14,592 bases of DNA, taken from contig CABRWN010000034.1 of assembly GCA_902474645.1 (NCBI GenBank), positions 1-14,592 of the forward strand, given 5' to 3'. Shown here piece by piece: positions 1 through 8,119 of the stretch (its first letter is position 1; the number at the start of each line of letters is the position of its first letter). This stretch comes from an uncultured Collinsella sp. (GTDB taxonomy: Bacteria > Actinomycetota > Coriobacteriia > Coriobacteriales > Coriobacteriaceae). The position numbers and the translations under genes are program-made. The notes under the pieces were generated by a model. That model was given only the letters and a program-made list of their open reading frames with translations. It made no database searches and was not told where the DNA came from.

Positions 1-1016
1 TGCTGCTGTGCCTGGCCGGCGGCGGACAGCTGGCTGGCATTCATGCCGCCCATGCCACCTGCCATGCCCATGCCCATAAAGCCTGCCATCGCGCCGTTGG
101 GGTTGGCGGCTGCTGCGCGCATCGCATCGCTCTGGGCGCTGGCGATGTTGGCGGCTGCCATGGTGGGATCGCGCATGACCGCGGCCTTCTGCAGGTCCTT
201 GATCATTTGCTCGTCCTCTTGCGAGGCGGCGATGGAGTTGACGCCAAAGCTCACGATCTCGACGCCGCGCAGGTCGCGCCAGTCGGCAGAGAGGACTTCG
301 TTGAGTGCACGGGCGAGCTCGGTGGTGTGGCCGGGGATGGCGCTGTAGCGGATGCCCATCTCCGAGATCTTGGCAAAGGCGGGCTGCAGGGCGGTGAGCA
401 GCTCGGACTTAAGCTGGCTGTCGATCTTATCGCGCGTGTAGCTATCGGTCACGTTGCCGCACACGTTGGTGTAAAACAGCAGCGGGTTGGTGATGCGGTA
501 CGAATACTCGCCGTTGCAGCGCACGGAGATGTCGACGTCCAGGCCAATGTTGTTATCGACCACGCGGAAGGGCACAGGCGAGGCGGTGCCGTACTTGTTG
601 CCGATGATCTCCTTGGTGTTGATGAAGTAGACGCGCTGGTCCTTGCCCGCGTCGCCGCCAAAGGTAAAACGGCTGCCGATATTGGCGAAGGTCTCCTTGA
701 TGGAGTCGCCCAGATTGCCGCTAAAGACGCTCGGCTCGCTGCCGGTATCGAAGACGAACTCACCGGGCTCCAGCGCGACTTCGATGATCTTGCCGTTTTG
801 CACCACGAGCATGCCCTGGCCGTCGTTGACGGCGATGACCGAGCCGTTGGAGATGACGTTGTCCTCGCCGTGCGTGTTGGAGCTGCGGCCACCGGTGCGC
901 TTGCTGCCCTTGCAGGCCAAGACGTCAGCAGGCATCGATTCGCAGTAGATAAATTCCTTCCACTGGTCGGCCATGACGCCGCCGGCAGCTCCCAATCCAG
1001 CTTTCAAGAGTCCCAT
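1..1016 (-). CDS. SPFH/Band-7 domain protein, YdjI-like (C-terminus beyond the window)
   Basis: The reverse strand reads open from an ATG at 1016 to the window edge, giving 338 codons with no stop, so the gene is partial. The start has an AGGAAGA ribosome site 6-9 bases upstream. The protein begins MGLLKAGLGAAGGVMADQWK and continues with a segment typical of virion-core/SPFH proteins of the YdjI type: a short N-terminal stretch, then strands ending in VRCNGEYSYRITNPLLFYTN, then a helical part (DKIDSQLKSELLTALQPAF), and an Ala/Met/Gly-rich tail with many GM pairs from about residue 305. YdjI in Bacillus subtilis works with YdjG and PspA at the membrane; that role here is inference. Family members often end in a zinc ribbon, which would lie outside the window. 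It is last of three co-directional genes, 48 bases after the previous stop. The family call is fairly sure, the function is not. Confidence 0.85.
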   Translation of the reverse strand, partial: MGLLKAGLGAAGGVMADQWKEFIYCESMPADVLACKGSKRTGGRSSNTHGEDNVISNGSVIAVNDGQGMLVVQNGKIIEVALEPGEFVFDTGSEPSVFSGNLGDSIKETFANIGSRFTFGGDAGKDQRVYFINTKEIIGNKYGTASPVPFRVVDNNIGLDVDISVRCNGEYSYRITNPLLFYTNVCGNVTDSYTRDKIDSQLKSELLTALQPAFAKISEMGIRYSAIPGHTTELARALNEVLSADWRDLRGVEIVSFGVNSIAASQEDEQMIKDLQKAAVMRDPTMAAANIASAQSDAMRAAAANPNGAMAGFMGMGMAGGMGGMNASQLSAAGQAQQ

Positions 1017-1064
1017 GGTGATCTTCCTTTCTCGTCAAAGGCCGGGTGGTATTGGTTGGATTGC

Positions 1065-2387
1065 TTAGTCGTCCTTGTCGTCTTTCATGACAACGGTGGT
1101 CTCGGTGTGGCTGAAGGTGTCGTGCTTCTCGGTCAGGTCGAGCTCGCCACAATACTCATCGGCACAGGTTGCTTCGTTGGCCGTCTTGAGCTGGCCTACC
1201 AGTAGCACGTCTCCGATAATCACGATGATCAGCGGCGCGATGATATTGATGAGGATGCCCTCGATGTCAAAGGCGAGGTAATCCGGATCGAAGGCGTTCT
1301 CACCCATGAAGAGAATCTGGGAGAGGACAAATCCGATCACAAAGAACAGCACCGAGGCGATGGCGAGCTTGGGCTTGGAGCAGGGGAGCTCGCCGACCAT
1401 GCGGCCGGTTTGGCCGTTCATGGCAAACAGGTAGCTCTTGCCGTTCCACGAGGTGGAAAGCATCCATACGGGGAACAGGGCATAGTCGCTGTCTTCCCAG
1501 GTGTAGTCGAGCTGCTTGCTTTCGATCGTGGCATCGTCATATTCGTCGACGACGGTTTCGCGCAGGGCCGAGATCGTGCTTTCCTCCATGCGACGTTCGG
1601 CGCGCGCCTTGCAGGTTTCGCAGTCCTCGTCGTAGCGGTTGGCGATGTAGCCGGGCATATACGCGACCGAGAACGGGCGCAGGGCATCGTAGTCAAACGG
1701 CTCGATGGCGTCCATGTGGCCGTCGGGCATCTTGGACGATCCGTCGACGGGCACGCGCTTAAACGAGATGTTTCCCTTGCGGTAGGCGTCATAGTGGTCG
1801 GTGGTCGTGACGGTGCGGTCGGATTCCTCGGTCACGGTCTCGTTGGTCGCATCAAAGTACACTTCGCCGTCCACGCGGGCGCCGTAAAGCCAAAACGGCA
1901 CGTAAACGCCTTGGACTTCGTCGATGTGGTTGCCGGTGACAAAGCTCTTGGGCAGCAGGATCTTGCCCTTGTAGTGCTCTTTGAGCGCGGCCATAACGTC
2001 GTCGCGGCCGAGCTTAAACGGAATCACCAGGTCGGGTGAGAAGTCGCCCGAGAGCTGACCGGGTGCCACGGCGGGGTTGCCGCAGTACGGGCAGGTGGTG
2101 ACGGCGACGGTGCCGTCGGACACGAGCTCGGCACCGCACGACGAGCAGATATAGCCGGCGTTTTGGGCGAGCTCCTGCACCGCGTCGTCAGCGACGGGCT
2201 TTGGCGTTGCGGCTGCCGCATCGGCTTTGGCGTCGGCCTTGTCCTGGCGCTCGCGATAGAGGGCCTCGACCTCTTCGACTCCAAAGCGCGAGTCACAGTA
2301 GTCGCAGACGAGCTTTTGCTCGGCGCTTGCAAAATGCAAGGGGCCACCGCAGGCAGGGCACTGATAGTTAACGCTCTCGAAGGCCAT
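1065..2387 (-). CDS. Membrane-anchored protein with two TFIIB-type zinc ribbons (YdjG-like)
   Basis: The protein is 440 residues, starting at an ATG with AAAGGA just upstream. Two Cys4 zinc ribbons are visible: C10/C13 with C28/C31, and C81/C84 with C99/C102, joined by an Ala/Asp/Lys-rich linker (about 47-72). A further CETC pair lies at 256-259. The middle (about 110-330) is a soluble domain with several aromatic-rich strands (VYVPFWLYGARVDGEVYF; YALFPVWMLSTSWNGKSYLF). Two hydrophobic spans follow at about 341-361 and 376-398, then an acidic tail ending KDDKDD. The layout of tandem zinc ribbons plus C-terminal membrane hairpin resembles B. subtilis YdjG, part of the pspA-ydjGHI operon. It starts 24 bases after the upstream gene and precedes the SPFH gene, so all three are probably co-transcribed. 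It may tether a scaffold to the membrane; this is inference. Automatic pipelines may call it a zinc-ribbon or RNA polymerase subunit P-like protein because of the ribbons, which would be misleading. Confidence 0.85.
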   Translation of the reverse strand: MAFESVNYQCPACGGPLHFASAEQKLVCDYCDSRFGVEEVEALYRERQDKADAKADAAAATPKPVADDAVQELAQNAGYICSSCGAELVSDGTVAVTTCPYCGNPAVAPGQLSGDFSPDLVIPFKLGRDDVMAALKEHYKGKILLPKSFVTGNHIDEVQGVYVPFWLYGARVDGEVYFDATNETVTEESDRTVTTTDHYDAYRKGNISFKRVPVDGSSKMPDGHMDAIEPFDYDALRPFSVAYMPGYIANRYDEDCETCKARAERRMEESTISALRETVVDEYDDATIESKQLDYTWEDSDYALFPVWMLSTSWNGKSYLFAMNGQTGRMVGELPCSKPKLAIASVLFFVIGFVLSQILFMGENAFDPDYLAFDIEGILINIIAPLIIVIIGDVLLVGQLKTANEATCADEYCGELDLTEKHDTFSHTETTVVMKDDKDD

Positions 2388-2411
2388 GATCGGTCCTTTC
2401 CGTGCCGGGGG

Positions 2412-3149
2412 CTATGCGCCGATGGCGCCGCCGCAGTATTCGCAGCGCCCGCTGGCATCGGGAATGGTGGTGGCTCCGCAGAAGGGGCAGGTCACCGCGG
2501 TCTTGGGGGCCTTGGCGGCCACGACGCTGTCGCGCGTCTCCTGGCGCAGCTGCACCAGCGCATCGCGGACCTCGGTTGCCTGGCGCTTGGCCTCGCGGTA
2601 TTCGATGGAGCCGCGCTGATCGATGGTGGAGTCGTTCACGCGCAGGTTGATCTCGGTAAAGTACGGCGTGTTGACATGGATGGTCAGATTAAAGTCGTAA
2701 TCCAGGTCGTAGCGCGGCGGGTTGTAGCTCTCGCGCTCGCCGTCCTTGGTCTCGCGATAGATCTCGGTGCGTTGCTCGTCGATATCCATATCGCAGCCGA
2801 GTACCTGCGAGAACTCGATGATGTCGGGATTGGCGTCGCGCCAGCGGCTCTGCGAAGTGATGATCAGCAGGCCCGCGTCCTCATCAAGCATAATATTGGT
2901 GCGCCCGGCAGAAAGCGTGCGCGTGGGGTTGAACGAAGACAGGCGTTCGGCGTTGGCCTCGCGGTAGGCGAGTTGCTCACGGATATCGTCCGCGGTGCTG
3001 GAGCGATAGCCGTGAAAGTAGGGGGAGAGCTTGCCGGCGCACTCTTTGCACAGGTAGCCTTCATTGATTTTTGTCTTACCTAGAAGTCCCAGCTCGGTAC
3101 CGCAAATCGCGCACTCTTTCTTCTCGAACATCTTGTCAAAGAAGCCCAT
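2412..3149 (-). CDS. DUF4428-type zinc-ribbon protein, first gene of the SPFH operon
   Basis: The protein is 245 residues. The ATG at 3149 has GGGAGG seven bases upstream, the best start in this reading frame. The N-terminus (MGFFDKMFEKKECAICGTEL) carries C13/C16 and C34/C37, the arrangement of the DUF4428 zinc ribbon. The middle (about 65-200) alternates strands and resembles a bacterial PH-like fold (for example NIMLDEDAGLLIITS), but this is a loose reading. A Lys/Arg/Glu-rich helix follows (about 185-210), then a second Cys4 ribbon with C221/C224 and C236/C239. There is no signal peptide or membrane span, so it should be cytosolic and may bind the membrane-anchored partner encoded 24 bases downstream. 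It is promoter-proximal in the three-gene operon. The biochemical function is unknown. Its zinc-binding cysteines are complete, so it does not look degraded. Confidence 0.85.
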   Translation of the reverse strand: MGFFDKMFEKKECAICGTELGLLGKTKINEGYLCKECAGKLSPYFHGYRSSTADDIREQLAYREANAERLSSFNPTRTLSAGRTNIMLDEDAGLLIITSQSRWRDANPDIIEFSQVLGCDMDIDEQRTEIYRETKDGERESYNPPRYDLDYDFNLTIHVNTPYFTEINLRVNDSTIDQRGSIEYREAKRQATEVRDALVQLRQETRDSVVAAKAPKTAVTCPFCGATTIPDASGRCEYCGGAIGA

Positions 3150-3267
3150 GGCTGCCTCCCATCAACAGGTAGCGTGTGTCACTTTTGATGATGGGGGAGT
3201 GTGCGATCCTTCGCGATACCCAGACGGCTCAAGGAGTCTCCACAACTGGGACACATGGCCCATTTTT

Positions 3268-3302
3268 GACTAGTCGTTGGGGACGTTCTTAAACGACTAG
3301 TC
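3268..3302. repeat. Hairpin repeat A with conserved GGGGACGTTCTTA loop
   Basis: GACTAGTCGTT (3268-3278) pairs perfectly over 11 bp with AACGACTAGTC (3292-3302). The 13-nt loop is GGGGACGTTCTTA. It is followed at 3307-3318 by GGGGACACTCTT, an accessory motif that also follows other members of the family in this window. Confidence 0.8.
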
Positions 3303-3320
3303 GCAGGGGACACTCTTCGG

Positions 3321-3369
3321 CCACTCATTGGGGACGGGCCACTCATTGGGGACGTACTTAAATGAGTGG
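3321..3369. repeat. Hairpin repeat B with conserved GGGGACGTACTTA loop, plus a duplicated half
   Basis: CCACTCATT at 3339-3347 pairs with AATGAGTGG at 3361-3369 over 9 bp, enclosing the 13-nt loop GGGGACGTACTTA, one base different from repeat A although the stem is unrelated. The first 16 bases, CCACTCATTGGGGACG, are also present as a direct copy at 3321-3336, which looks like a truncated unit. The related motif GGAGACACTCCTGG follows at 3376-3389. Bases 3341-3368 are identical to 9341-9368. Confidence 0.8.
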
Positions 3370-3554
3370 TAGTTGGAGACACTCCTGGCCGAGCTAGAGA
3401 TCGCGCGCGTCCCTTCTGGTCCATGCGGCTCAAAATCGCGGCGTGATGTGGACGGCTGGGGTCGAATTGGCAACATTTCGAGCCTGGCTTCGATATTGAG
3501 ACTGGTTCTTTATTAAAATGGAATTCCAGACAATTGAGCGGCCGGGGGTTAACC

Positions 3555-5099
3555 ATGAGGGGCATGGGAGACACAACCGCATATCTGCGTCGGGGCATTC
3601 GGGAGATTATATGCCTGGCGCTGTTCTTCTTCACGTTTTTGGCGTGCGAGTATCTCTTTGATGTGCGCATAGCCGAGTTCGTGCCATCGAGTGAGGTTGT
3701 CATCTACGAGAGCATCGTTGTCGGCGCGAGCGTGATTGGCTTTTTCGTGCGCCCATTTCTGTACTATCGCCTTCCCCAGACGATCGATGCGACGAGCGAT
3801 ATTACAGGCGTGCTGTTGGTATCGGCGTTGCTGCTGATGATTACGGCAGTGCGGTTTGAGGTAGTAATTGCCGGCGGCCTGGTGGCGTGCTGCGCCCTGG
3901 GCTATTGCGGATCGACCGCCCATGCCAATCTTGCGCGGCGTTTTGCGCAGACGCCCTGCCTGGCGCGCGCCGCCGCACTTTCCTATGCCATGGGCGTTCT
4001 GGTACAGGTGATCAACCACATGGTGATGCCTGTCGGTATTCCTCAGCAGGCTGTTCTGGTCGTCTGTGCGATCGCGCAGGTGGCGTTGCTCCACGGTGCC
4101 CGACGCGCCAAGCTGCGTGACGAGTCCGACCCCAACTTTGAACCCAGTGCTGCCGGGCTTTCGGTAGATGCTCTGGAATATGGCGCCAAGTGGCATGACG
4201 ATCCCGAGGCAAAGGCGGCATTCCGTCGCGCCGTAGTTCGCCTGACCGTGGCGACGGCGTATCTTTCCAGCGTATTCGCCGCTCTCAACGCGGGCTTCAC
4301 GACCTTGCATGCTGTCGGAGCCGTCGATTTGGGCGATTGGCCGCGCCTGCTGCCTGTCGTGAGCTCGTTGGTCGCTGGCGCACTATTTGACCTGCACGGC
4401 CGCTCGTATATGAATATCGGCATGACATGTGCCGCCATACTGTCCACGCTTTCGTTCTTTGTGCTCATCGTCGACGGCAATGGTGGCAACGAGCTCGCTG
4501 CCACGATCATTTTTTATCTGGGCTCGGGCTTTTTCGTGGTGTTCTTTACCACAAAATATGCCGCCGTCTCGCTCTATGCGCGCTGGTCATATTTTTGGCC
4601 GTGCATGGGTCGCGTCGTCAACAACGTGTGCTCGATGCTCGTGACGGCGCCGGCGGTGGCGATTATCTCGAGTCAAAACGTGCTGGCTGCGGTCGGTGCG
4701 GCGCTCGTGATGTTTGTGGGCATTGCGATTACGCTGCTGGTGCAGTTGGGGCAACGAGCCGATGATGCCGTGATGCAGGATGGCCTGCCGCTTGCCACCG
4801 ACGATCTTGGTGGGGATCTTGCGCCCACATGCTCCGACCCCGAGCCCGTGGAGGCAGCGGAGCTCACGTCCGATGAACGCCTCGATGCTTTCGTCGCCAC
4901 CTTTGGGCTTACAGAGCGCGAGCGCGATATTCTTGAGGTATTGGTCGTTTCGGACCAGAGCGTTCAGGACATCGCCACAACGCTCTTCCTTTCGCGCTCC
5001 ACGCTCTATCGCCACATTTCCTCAATCAACAAGAAGACCGATACCGCCTCGCGTGTGGCCCTTATCATCTTCTTCTGGTCCTGGACGCCCAAGGACTAG
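3555..5099 (+). CDS. LuxR-family regulator with N-terminal multi-span membrane domain
   Basis: From the ATG at 3555 the protein is 514 residues. That start has GGGGG at 3544-3548, six bases upstream; a TTG at 3534 and an ATG at 3564 in the same frame have poorer ribosome sites. About twelve hydrophobic segments fill residues 15-400, from IICLALFFFTFLACEYLF to VLAAVGAALVMFVGIAITLL. A hydrophilic, acidic linker (about 400-450) leads to a C-terminal LuxR/GerE helix-turn-helix at about 452-510, with the hallmark LTERERDILEVL and the recognition-helix region LSRSTLYRHISSINKK. This MFS-like membrane sensor fused to a LuxR DNA-binding domain is a large paralogous family in Coriobacteriia (Eggerthella, Slackia, Collinsella). 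Presumably it binds DNA while in the membrane; its signal and targets are unknown. It stands alone, divergent from the SPFH operon and convergent with mgtA. Confidence 0.9.
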   Translation: MRGMGDTTAYLRRGIREIICLALFFFTFLACEYLFDVRIAEFVPSSEVVIYESIVVGASVIGFFVRPFLYYRLPQTIDATSDITGVLLVSALLLMITAVRFEVVIAGGLVACCALGYCGSTAHANLARRFAQTPCLARAAALSYAMGVLVQVINHMVMPVGIPQQAVLVVCAIAQVALLHGARRAKLRDESDPNFEPSAAGLSVDALEYGAKWHDDPEAKAAFRRAVVRLTVATAYLSSVFAALNAGFTTLHAVGAVDLGDWPRLLPVVSSLVAGALFDLHGRSYMNIGMTCAAILSTLSFFVLIVDGNGGNELAATIIFYLGSGFFVVFFTTKYAAVSLYARWSYFWPCMGRVVNNVCSMLVTAPAVAIISSQNVLAAVGAALVMFVGIAITLLVQLGQRADDAVMQDGLPLATDDLGGDLAPTCSDPEPVEAAELTSDERLDAFVATFGLTERERDILEVLVVSDQSVQDIATTLFLSRSTLYRHISSINKKTDTASRVALIIFFWSWTPKD

Positions 5100-5113
5100 C
5101 TAATTTCCCAATA

Positions 5114-5180
5114 AGTTGCGGTGGAATAGTCCCTAAATTAAAGTCACGCGGCTTTAAACAGGAACTATTTCACCGCAATT
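5114..5180. terminator. Two-sided terminator-like palindrome between convergent genes
   Basis: TTGCGGTGGAATAGT (5116-5130) pairs with ACTATTTCACCGCAA (5164-5178) over 15 positions with one G-T pair. Inside, TTAAAGTC (5138-5145) and GGCTTTAA (5150-5157) form a second stem. No T-tract follows on either strand, so it is not a standard Rho-independent terminator. Its place between the LuxR stop (5099) and the mgtA stop (5269) suits a bidirectional terminator or a palindromic repeat. Confidence 0.5.
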
Positions 5181-5268
5181 GCTGAGGGGATAGATTGCGG
5201 CAGCGGCAGAGGCGTTGGCAGCTGTGATAGTGGCAACGGCAACTGGCAGGGTGTTTTCCGTCTGCTTG

Positions 5269-8037
5269 CTACAGCAGCTCGCCGTGGCGTGCAATGTAGC
5301 GGCGCTTTGCCAGCTGAGTGAGCGCGATGTAGGCGGTGACGATGCCGATGAGCAGCGCGAAGAAGCTCGTTGGCAGCGGCATGAGCCCCAGTGCATCGGC
5401 GATGGGGCTTGCCGGCAGCCAAGTGACGAGCGCCAGGCCCAGCACGGTGAGAACGCACAGCGCGGGCGCGGCGTGGTCGCGCGGGCTCGGCAGGCGCGGG
5501 GAGCGCAGCATGTGGATCACGAGCGTCTGCGACCACATGGACTCGACAAACCAGCCACTCTGGAAGAGCGCCGCAAAGGTCGCCATACCCGCGACGTCGC
5601 CCGCGGCGGCAAGCTCGGACCAGCTTGCGCCCACGGCGGCGGGGCACACCACAAAGAAGAGCGCGGCGAAGGTCACGATGTCAAACAGCGAGCTCACGGG
5701 GCCCAGCTCGAGCATAAAGCCCTTGATGGACGCAGCGTCCCAAGCGCGCGGGCGGGCAGTCCAGGCGTTGTCGACGGTGTCCCACGGCAGTGCGATGCAC
5801 ACGATCTCGTAGACCAGCGACAGCAGCACCAGCTGCAGAGCGCTCATGGGCAAAAACGGCAAGAACAGGCTCGCAGCGGTTACGGACAGCACGTTGCCAA
5901 AGTTGGAGCTCACCGTGGTCTTGAGGTACTTGAGCAGGTTGCCGTAGGTGCGGCGGCCTTCGATGATGCCGCGCTCGAGCACGCCCAGGTCCTTTTGGAG
6001 CAAGATGATATCGGCGGATTCCTTGGCGATATCGACGGCGGAGTCGACCGAGATGCCGCAGTCGCTCGCACGCATCGCGGCGGCGTCGTTGATGCCGTCG
6101 CCCATAAAGCCCACGGTGTGGCCGAGCAACTCGCGCATGACGCGCACCAGGCGCGCCTTCTGCAGCGGCGAGAGCTTGGCGAAGAGGTGGGTGTTCTCGG
6201 CGCGCTCGGCAAGCTCGGCGTCGTCGAGCGCATCGATCTCGGAGCCCAGCAAGACGTTGCTCGCGTCGATGCCGATCTGCTCGCAGACGGTGGCGGCGAC
6301 ACGGTCATTGTCGCCGGTCAGGACCTTAACGGCGACGCCCTTGGCCTCGAGGGTGGCGACGGCGCCCGCGGCACTTGCTTTGGGCGGATCGAGGAAGGCC
6401 AAAAAGCCCATCAGCACCATGTCGCACTCGTCGGCGATGCCAAACTCGCCTACGCAGCGCGGATCGGTCTTCTGCGCCACAGCAATCACGCGCAGGCCCT
6501 CGGCGTTAAGCCCAGCGACCTGCTTGCGAATCTGGGCGAGCTTCTCGTCGGTGAGCGGCTGAGCGATGCCATCGACCTCGACAAAGGAGCAGATCTCGAG
6601 CATCTCCTCGGCAGCTCCCTTGGTAACCATCTGGGTTTTGCCTTGGGCGTCGGCTACAACTACGCTCAGGCGACGGCGCGAGAAATCGAAGGGCACCTCG
6701 TCGACCTTGGCATAGCGGTCACGCAGGCTCTGGCCCAGCATGGAATCGGGCGCGACGGTCGAGGGCGTCACGTCGGCGCGGTCGATGACGGCCAGGTCGA
6801 TAAGGTTCTTGAGGCCAGTCTGGAAGAAGCTGTTCAAAAACGCATGGCGCAGCACGCGTGCGTCCTCGTTGCCGTCGGTGTTGAGGTAGCGCTCGAGCAC
6901 GATGCGGTCTTCGGTGAGGGTGCCGGTCTTGTCGCAGCACAGGACGTCCATCGCGCCGAGGTTTTGGATCGCCGGCAGTTCCTTGACGATAACCTGACGA
7001 CGGGCGAGGTCCTTGGCGCCCTGCGACAGGCTCGTGGTCACGATGACGGGAAGCATCTGCGGCGTGATGCCCACGGCCACGCTCGTGGCGAACAGCAGCG
7101 CGTCGATGACGTTGCCCTTGGTGGCGGCGTTGATGGCAAAGACGGCCGGCGCCATAACGAGCATGAGGCGTACGAGCAGCATGGAGACGCTCGAGACGCC
7201 GCGGTCAAACGCGCTCTTCTCGACGCGCCCGTTGAGCATCTTGGCGATGCCGCCCAGGTAAGTGTCCGAGCCGGTGGCAACGACAAGCGCCATGGCGGTG
7301 CCGTTTTGCACGGAGGTGCCGGTAAAGACGATGTTCTTGCAGGCAGAGAATGGCAGCGCAGAGCCGTCGGCGCCCTCGACGACGGTGATGGCAGCGGTCT
7401 TCTCGACGGCCTCGCTCTCGCCGGTGAGCGCGGACTCGATCACAAATAGGTCGCGCGCGGTGATGACGCGGGCATCGGCCGGCACCATATCTCCAGCAGA
7501 GAGGCGGATCACATCACCGGGGACGAGCTCGTCGAAGGGGATCTCGACGCGCTCACCGTCGCGCAGGGCACAGCAGGTGTTGGAGACCAGGTCGTTAAGG
7601 GCCTCGGCCGCATTGCCGCTGCGGGCTTCTTGGATAAACTTCATACCGCCCGATACCAGCAACATGATGCCGATGACGATGACCGTGGAGGGGTCACGCT
7701 GCAGCTCGGGCACGGCGAGCACGTCGATGTAGAGCGAGACCAGTGCGAGGGCGGCGAGGATGCCAGCGAAGGGATCGACGAACGCGTCGGCGATGCGGCG
7801 GGCGAGCGTCTTGGTCGGCGCTTCGATGGTGTTGGGGCCGACGGCGCTCAGGCGCTCGGCGGCGTGCTCGGCGGTGAGGCCGTTTGCCGTGGCGTCAAGC
7901 AGTACGAGAGTGTCCTCAGCACAATGGGTGGCGGCGAATATGGTGTTCTTGGACAGGCCGGCGTGGGCGGCAGGGCGCGCCGTGCGGCGGCGCTTGGAGA
8001 TAGCTTCGAGTACCGTAGCGGTTTTGAGCATCAGCAT
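5269..8037 (-). CDS. mgtA: Magnesium-translocating P-type ATPase (MgtA/MgtB type)
   Basis: The protein is 922 residues, the usual length for P-type class IIIB Mg2+ ATPases, which import Mg2+ across the cytoplasmic membrane using ATP. All landmarks are present: actuator LTGES at 204-208, the M4 signature VGITPQMLP at 322-330, phosphorylation motif DKTGTLT with Asp369, nucleotide-domain KGAAEE at 473-478, TGDN at 574-577 and hinge GDGIND at 646-651. Membrane spans lie near 88-108, 118-135, 285-305, 311-333 and in the C-terminal third from about 708 on, including EIVCIALPWDTVD (744-756), which matches the family's M6 signature with PWD. The start ATG has AAGGAGG five bases upstream. The gene stands alone on its strand. 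Enteric mgtA is induced by low Mg2+ through its 5' leader; here the upstream region holds a small ORF and a hairpin (see separate entries), but no M-box riboswitch was recognised. No truncation or frameshift is visible. Confidence 0.96.
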   Translation of the reverse strand: MLMLKTATVLEAISKRRRTARPAAHAGLSKNTIFAATHCAEDTLVLLDATANGLTAEHAAERLSAVGPNTIEAPTKTLARRIADAFVDPFAGILAALALVSLYIDVLAVPELQRDPSTVIVIGIMLLVSGGMKFIQEARSGNAAEALNDLVSNTCCALRDGERVEIPFDELVPGDVIRLSAGDMVPADARVITARDLFVIESALTGESEAVEKTAAITVVEGADGSALPFSACKNIVFTGTSVQNGTAMALVVATGSDTYLGGIAKMLNGRVEKSAFDRGVSSVSMLLVRLMLVMAPAVFAINAATKGNVIDALLFATSVAVGITPQMLPVIVTTSLSQGAKDLARRQVIVKELPAIQNLGAMDVLCCDKTGTLTEDRIVLERYLNTDGNEDARVLRHAFLNSFFQTGLKNLIDLAVIDRADVTPSTVAPDSMLGQSLRDRYAKVDEVPFDFSRRRLSVVVADAQGKTQMVTKGAAEEMLEICSFVEVDGIAQPLTDEKLAQIRKQVAGLNAEGLRVIAVAQKTDPRCVGEFGIADECDMVLMGFLAFLDPPKASAAGAVATLEAKGVAVKVLTGDNDRVAATVCEQIGIDASNVLLGSEIDALDDAELAERAENTHLFAKLSPLQKARLVRVMRELLGHTVGFMGDGINDAAAMRASDCGISVDSAVDIAKESADIILLQKDLGVLERGIIEGRRTYGNLLKYLKTTVSSNFGNVLSVTAASLFLPFLPMSALQLVLLSLVYEIVCIALPWDTVDNAWTARPRAWDAASIKGFMLELGPVSSLFDIVTFAALFFVVCPAAVGASWSELAAAGDVAGMATFAALFQSGWFVESMWSQTLVIHMLRSPRLPSPRDHAAPALCVLTVLGLALVTWLPASPIADALGLMPLPTSFFALLIGIVTAYIALTQLAKRRYIARHGELL

Positions 8038-8119
8038 AGGGTCCTCCTTGTTGAAGGGAGTTAGCGTACGTGCCGTATTTGCTTCAAAAAACCTAGATGT
8101 CGCTCACGTCAAGCTCGCG

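Larger units (their letters stand above)
3150..3554. other. Divergent intergenic region, 405 bp, holding GGGGAC hairpin repeats
   Basis: This region lies between the minus-strand zinc-ribbon operon and the plus-strand LuxR gene, so it must hold both promoters. No convincing -35/-10 pair was found; TATTAAAAT at 3511-3519 is the best AT-rich candidate for the plus gene, but no TTGACA-like box sits at the right distance. The section from 3268 to 3390 is occupied by hairpin repeats listed separately. Short translations exist on both strands but have no ribosome site and read through the repeats, so none is called as a gene. Confidence 0.6.

Noticed and set aside
207..1205. 332-codon frame on the plus strand
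   Set aside because: It is antisense to the SPFH gene and crosses into the next gene; no ribosome site.
3179..3703. Minus-strand frame with a CPSCG pair just upstream of the DUF4428 gene
   Set aside because: It reads through the hairpin repeats and into the antisense of the LuxR gene; the single CxxC has no partner pair, so it is probably chance.
5215..7449. 744-codon open frame on the plus strand
   Set aside because: It is antisense to mgtA, whose catalytic motifs are all intact; the frame is His/Gly/Asp/Val-rich low-grade sequence, a usual shadow in high-GC genes.
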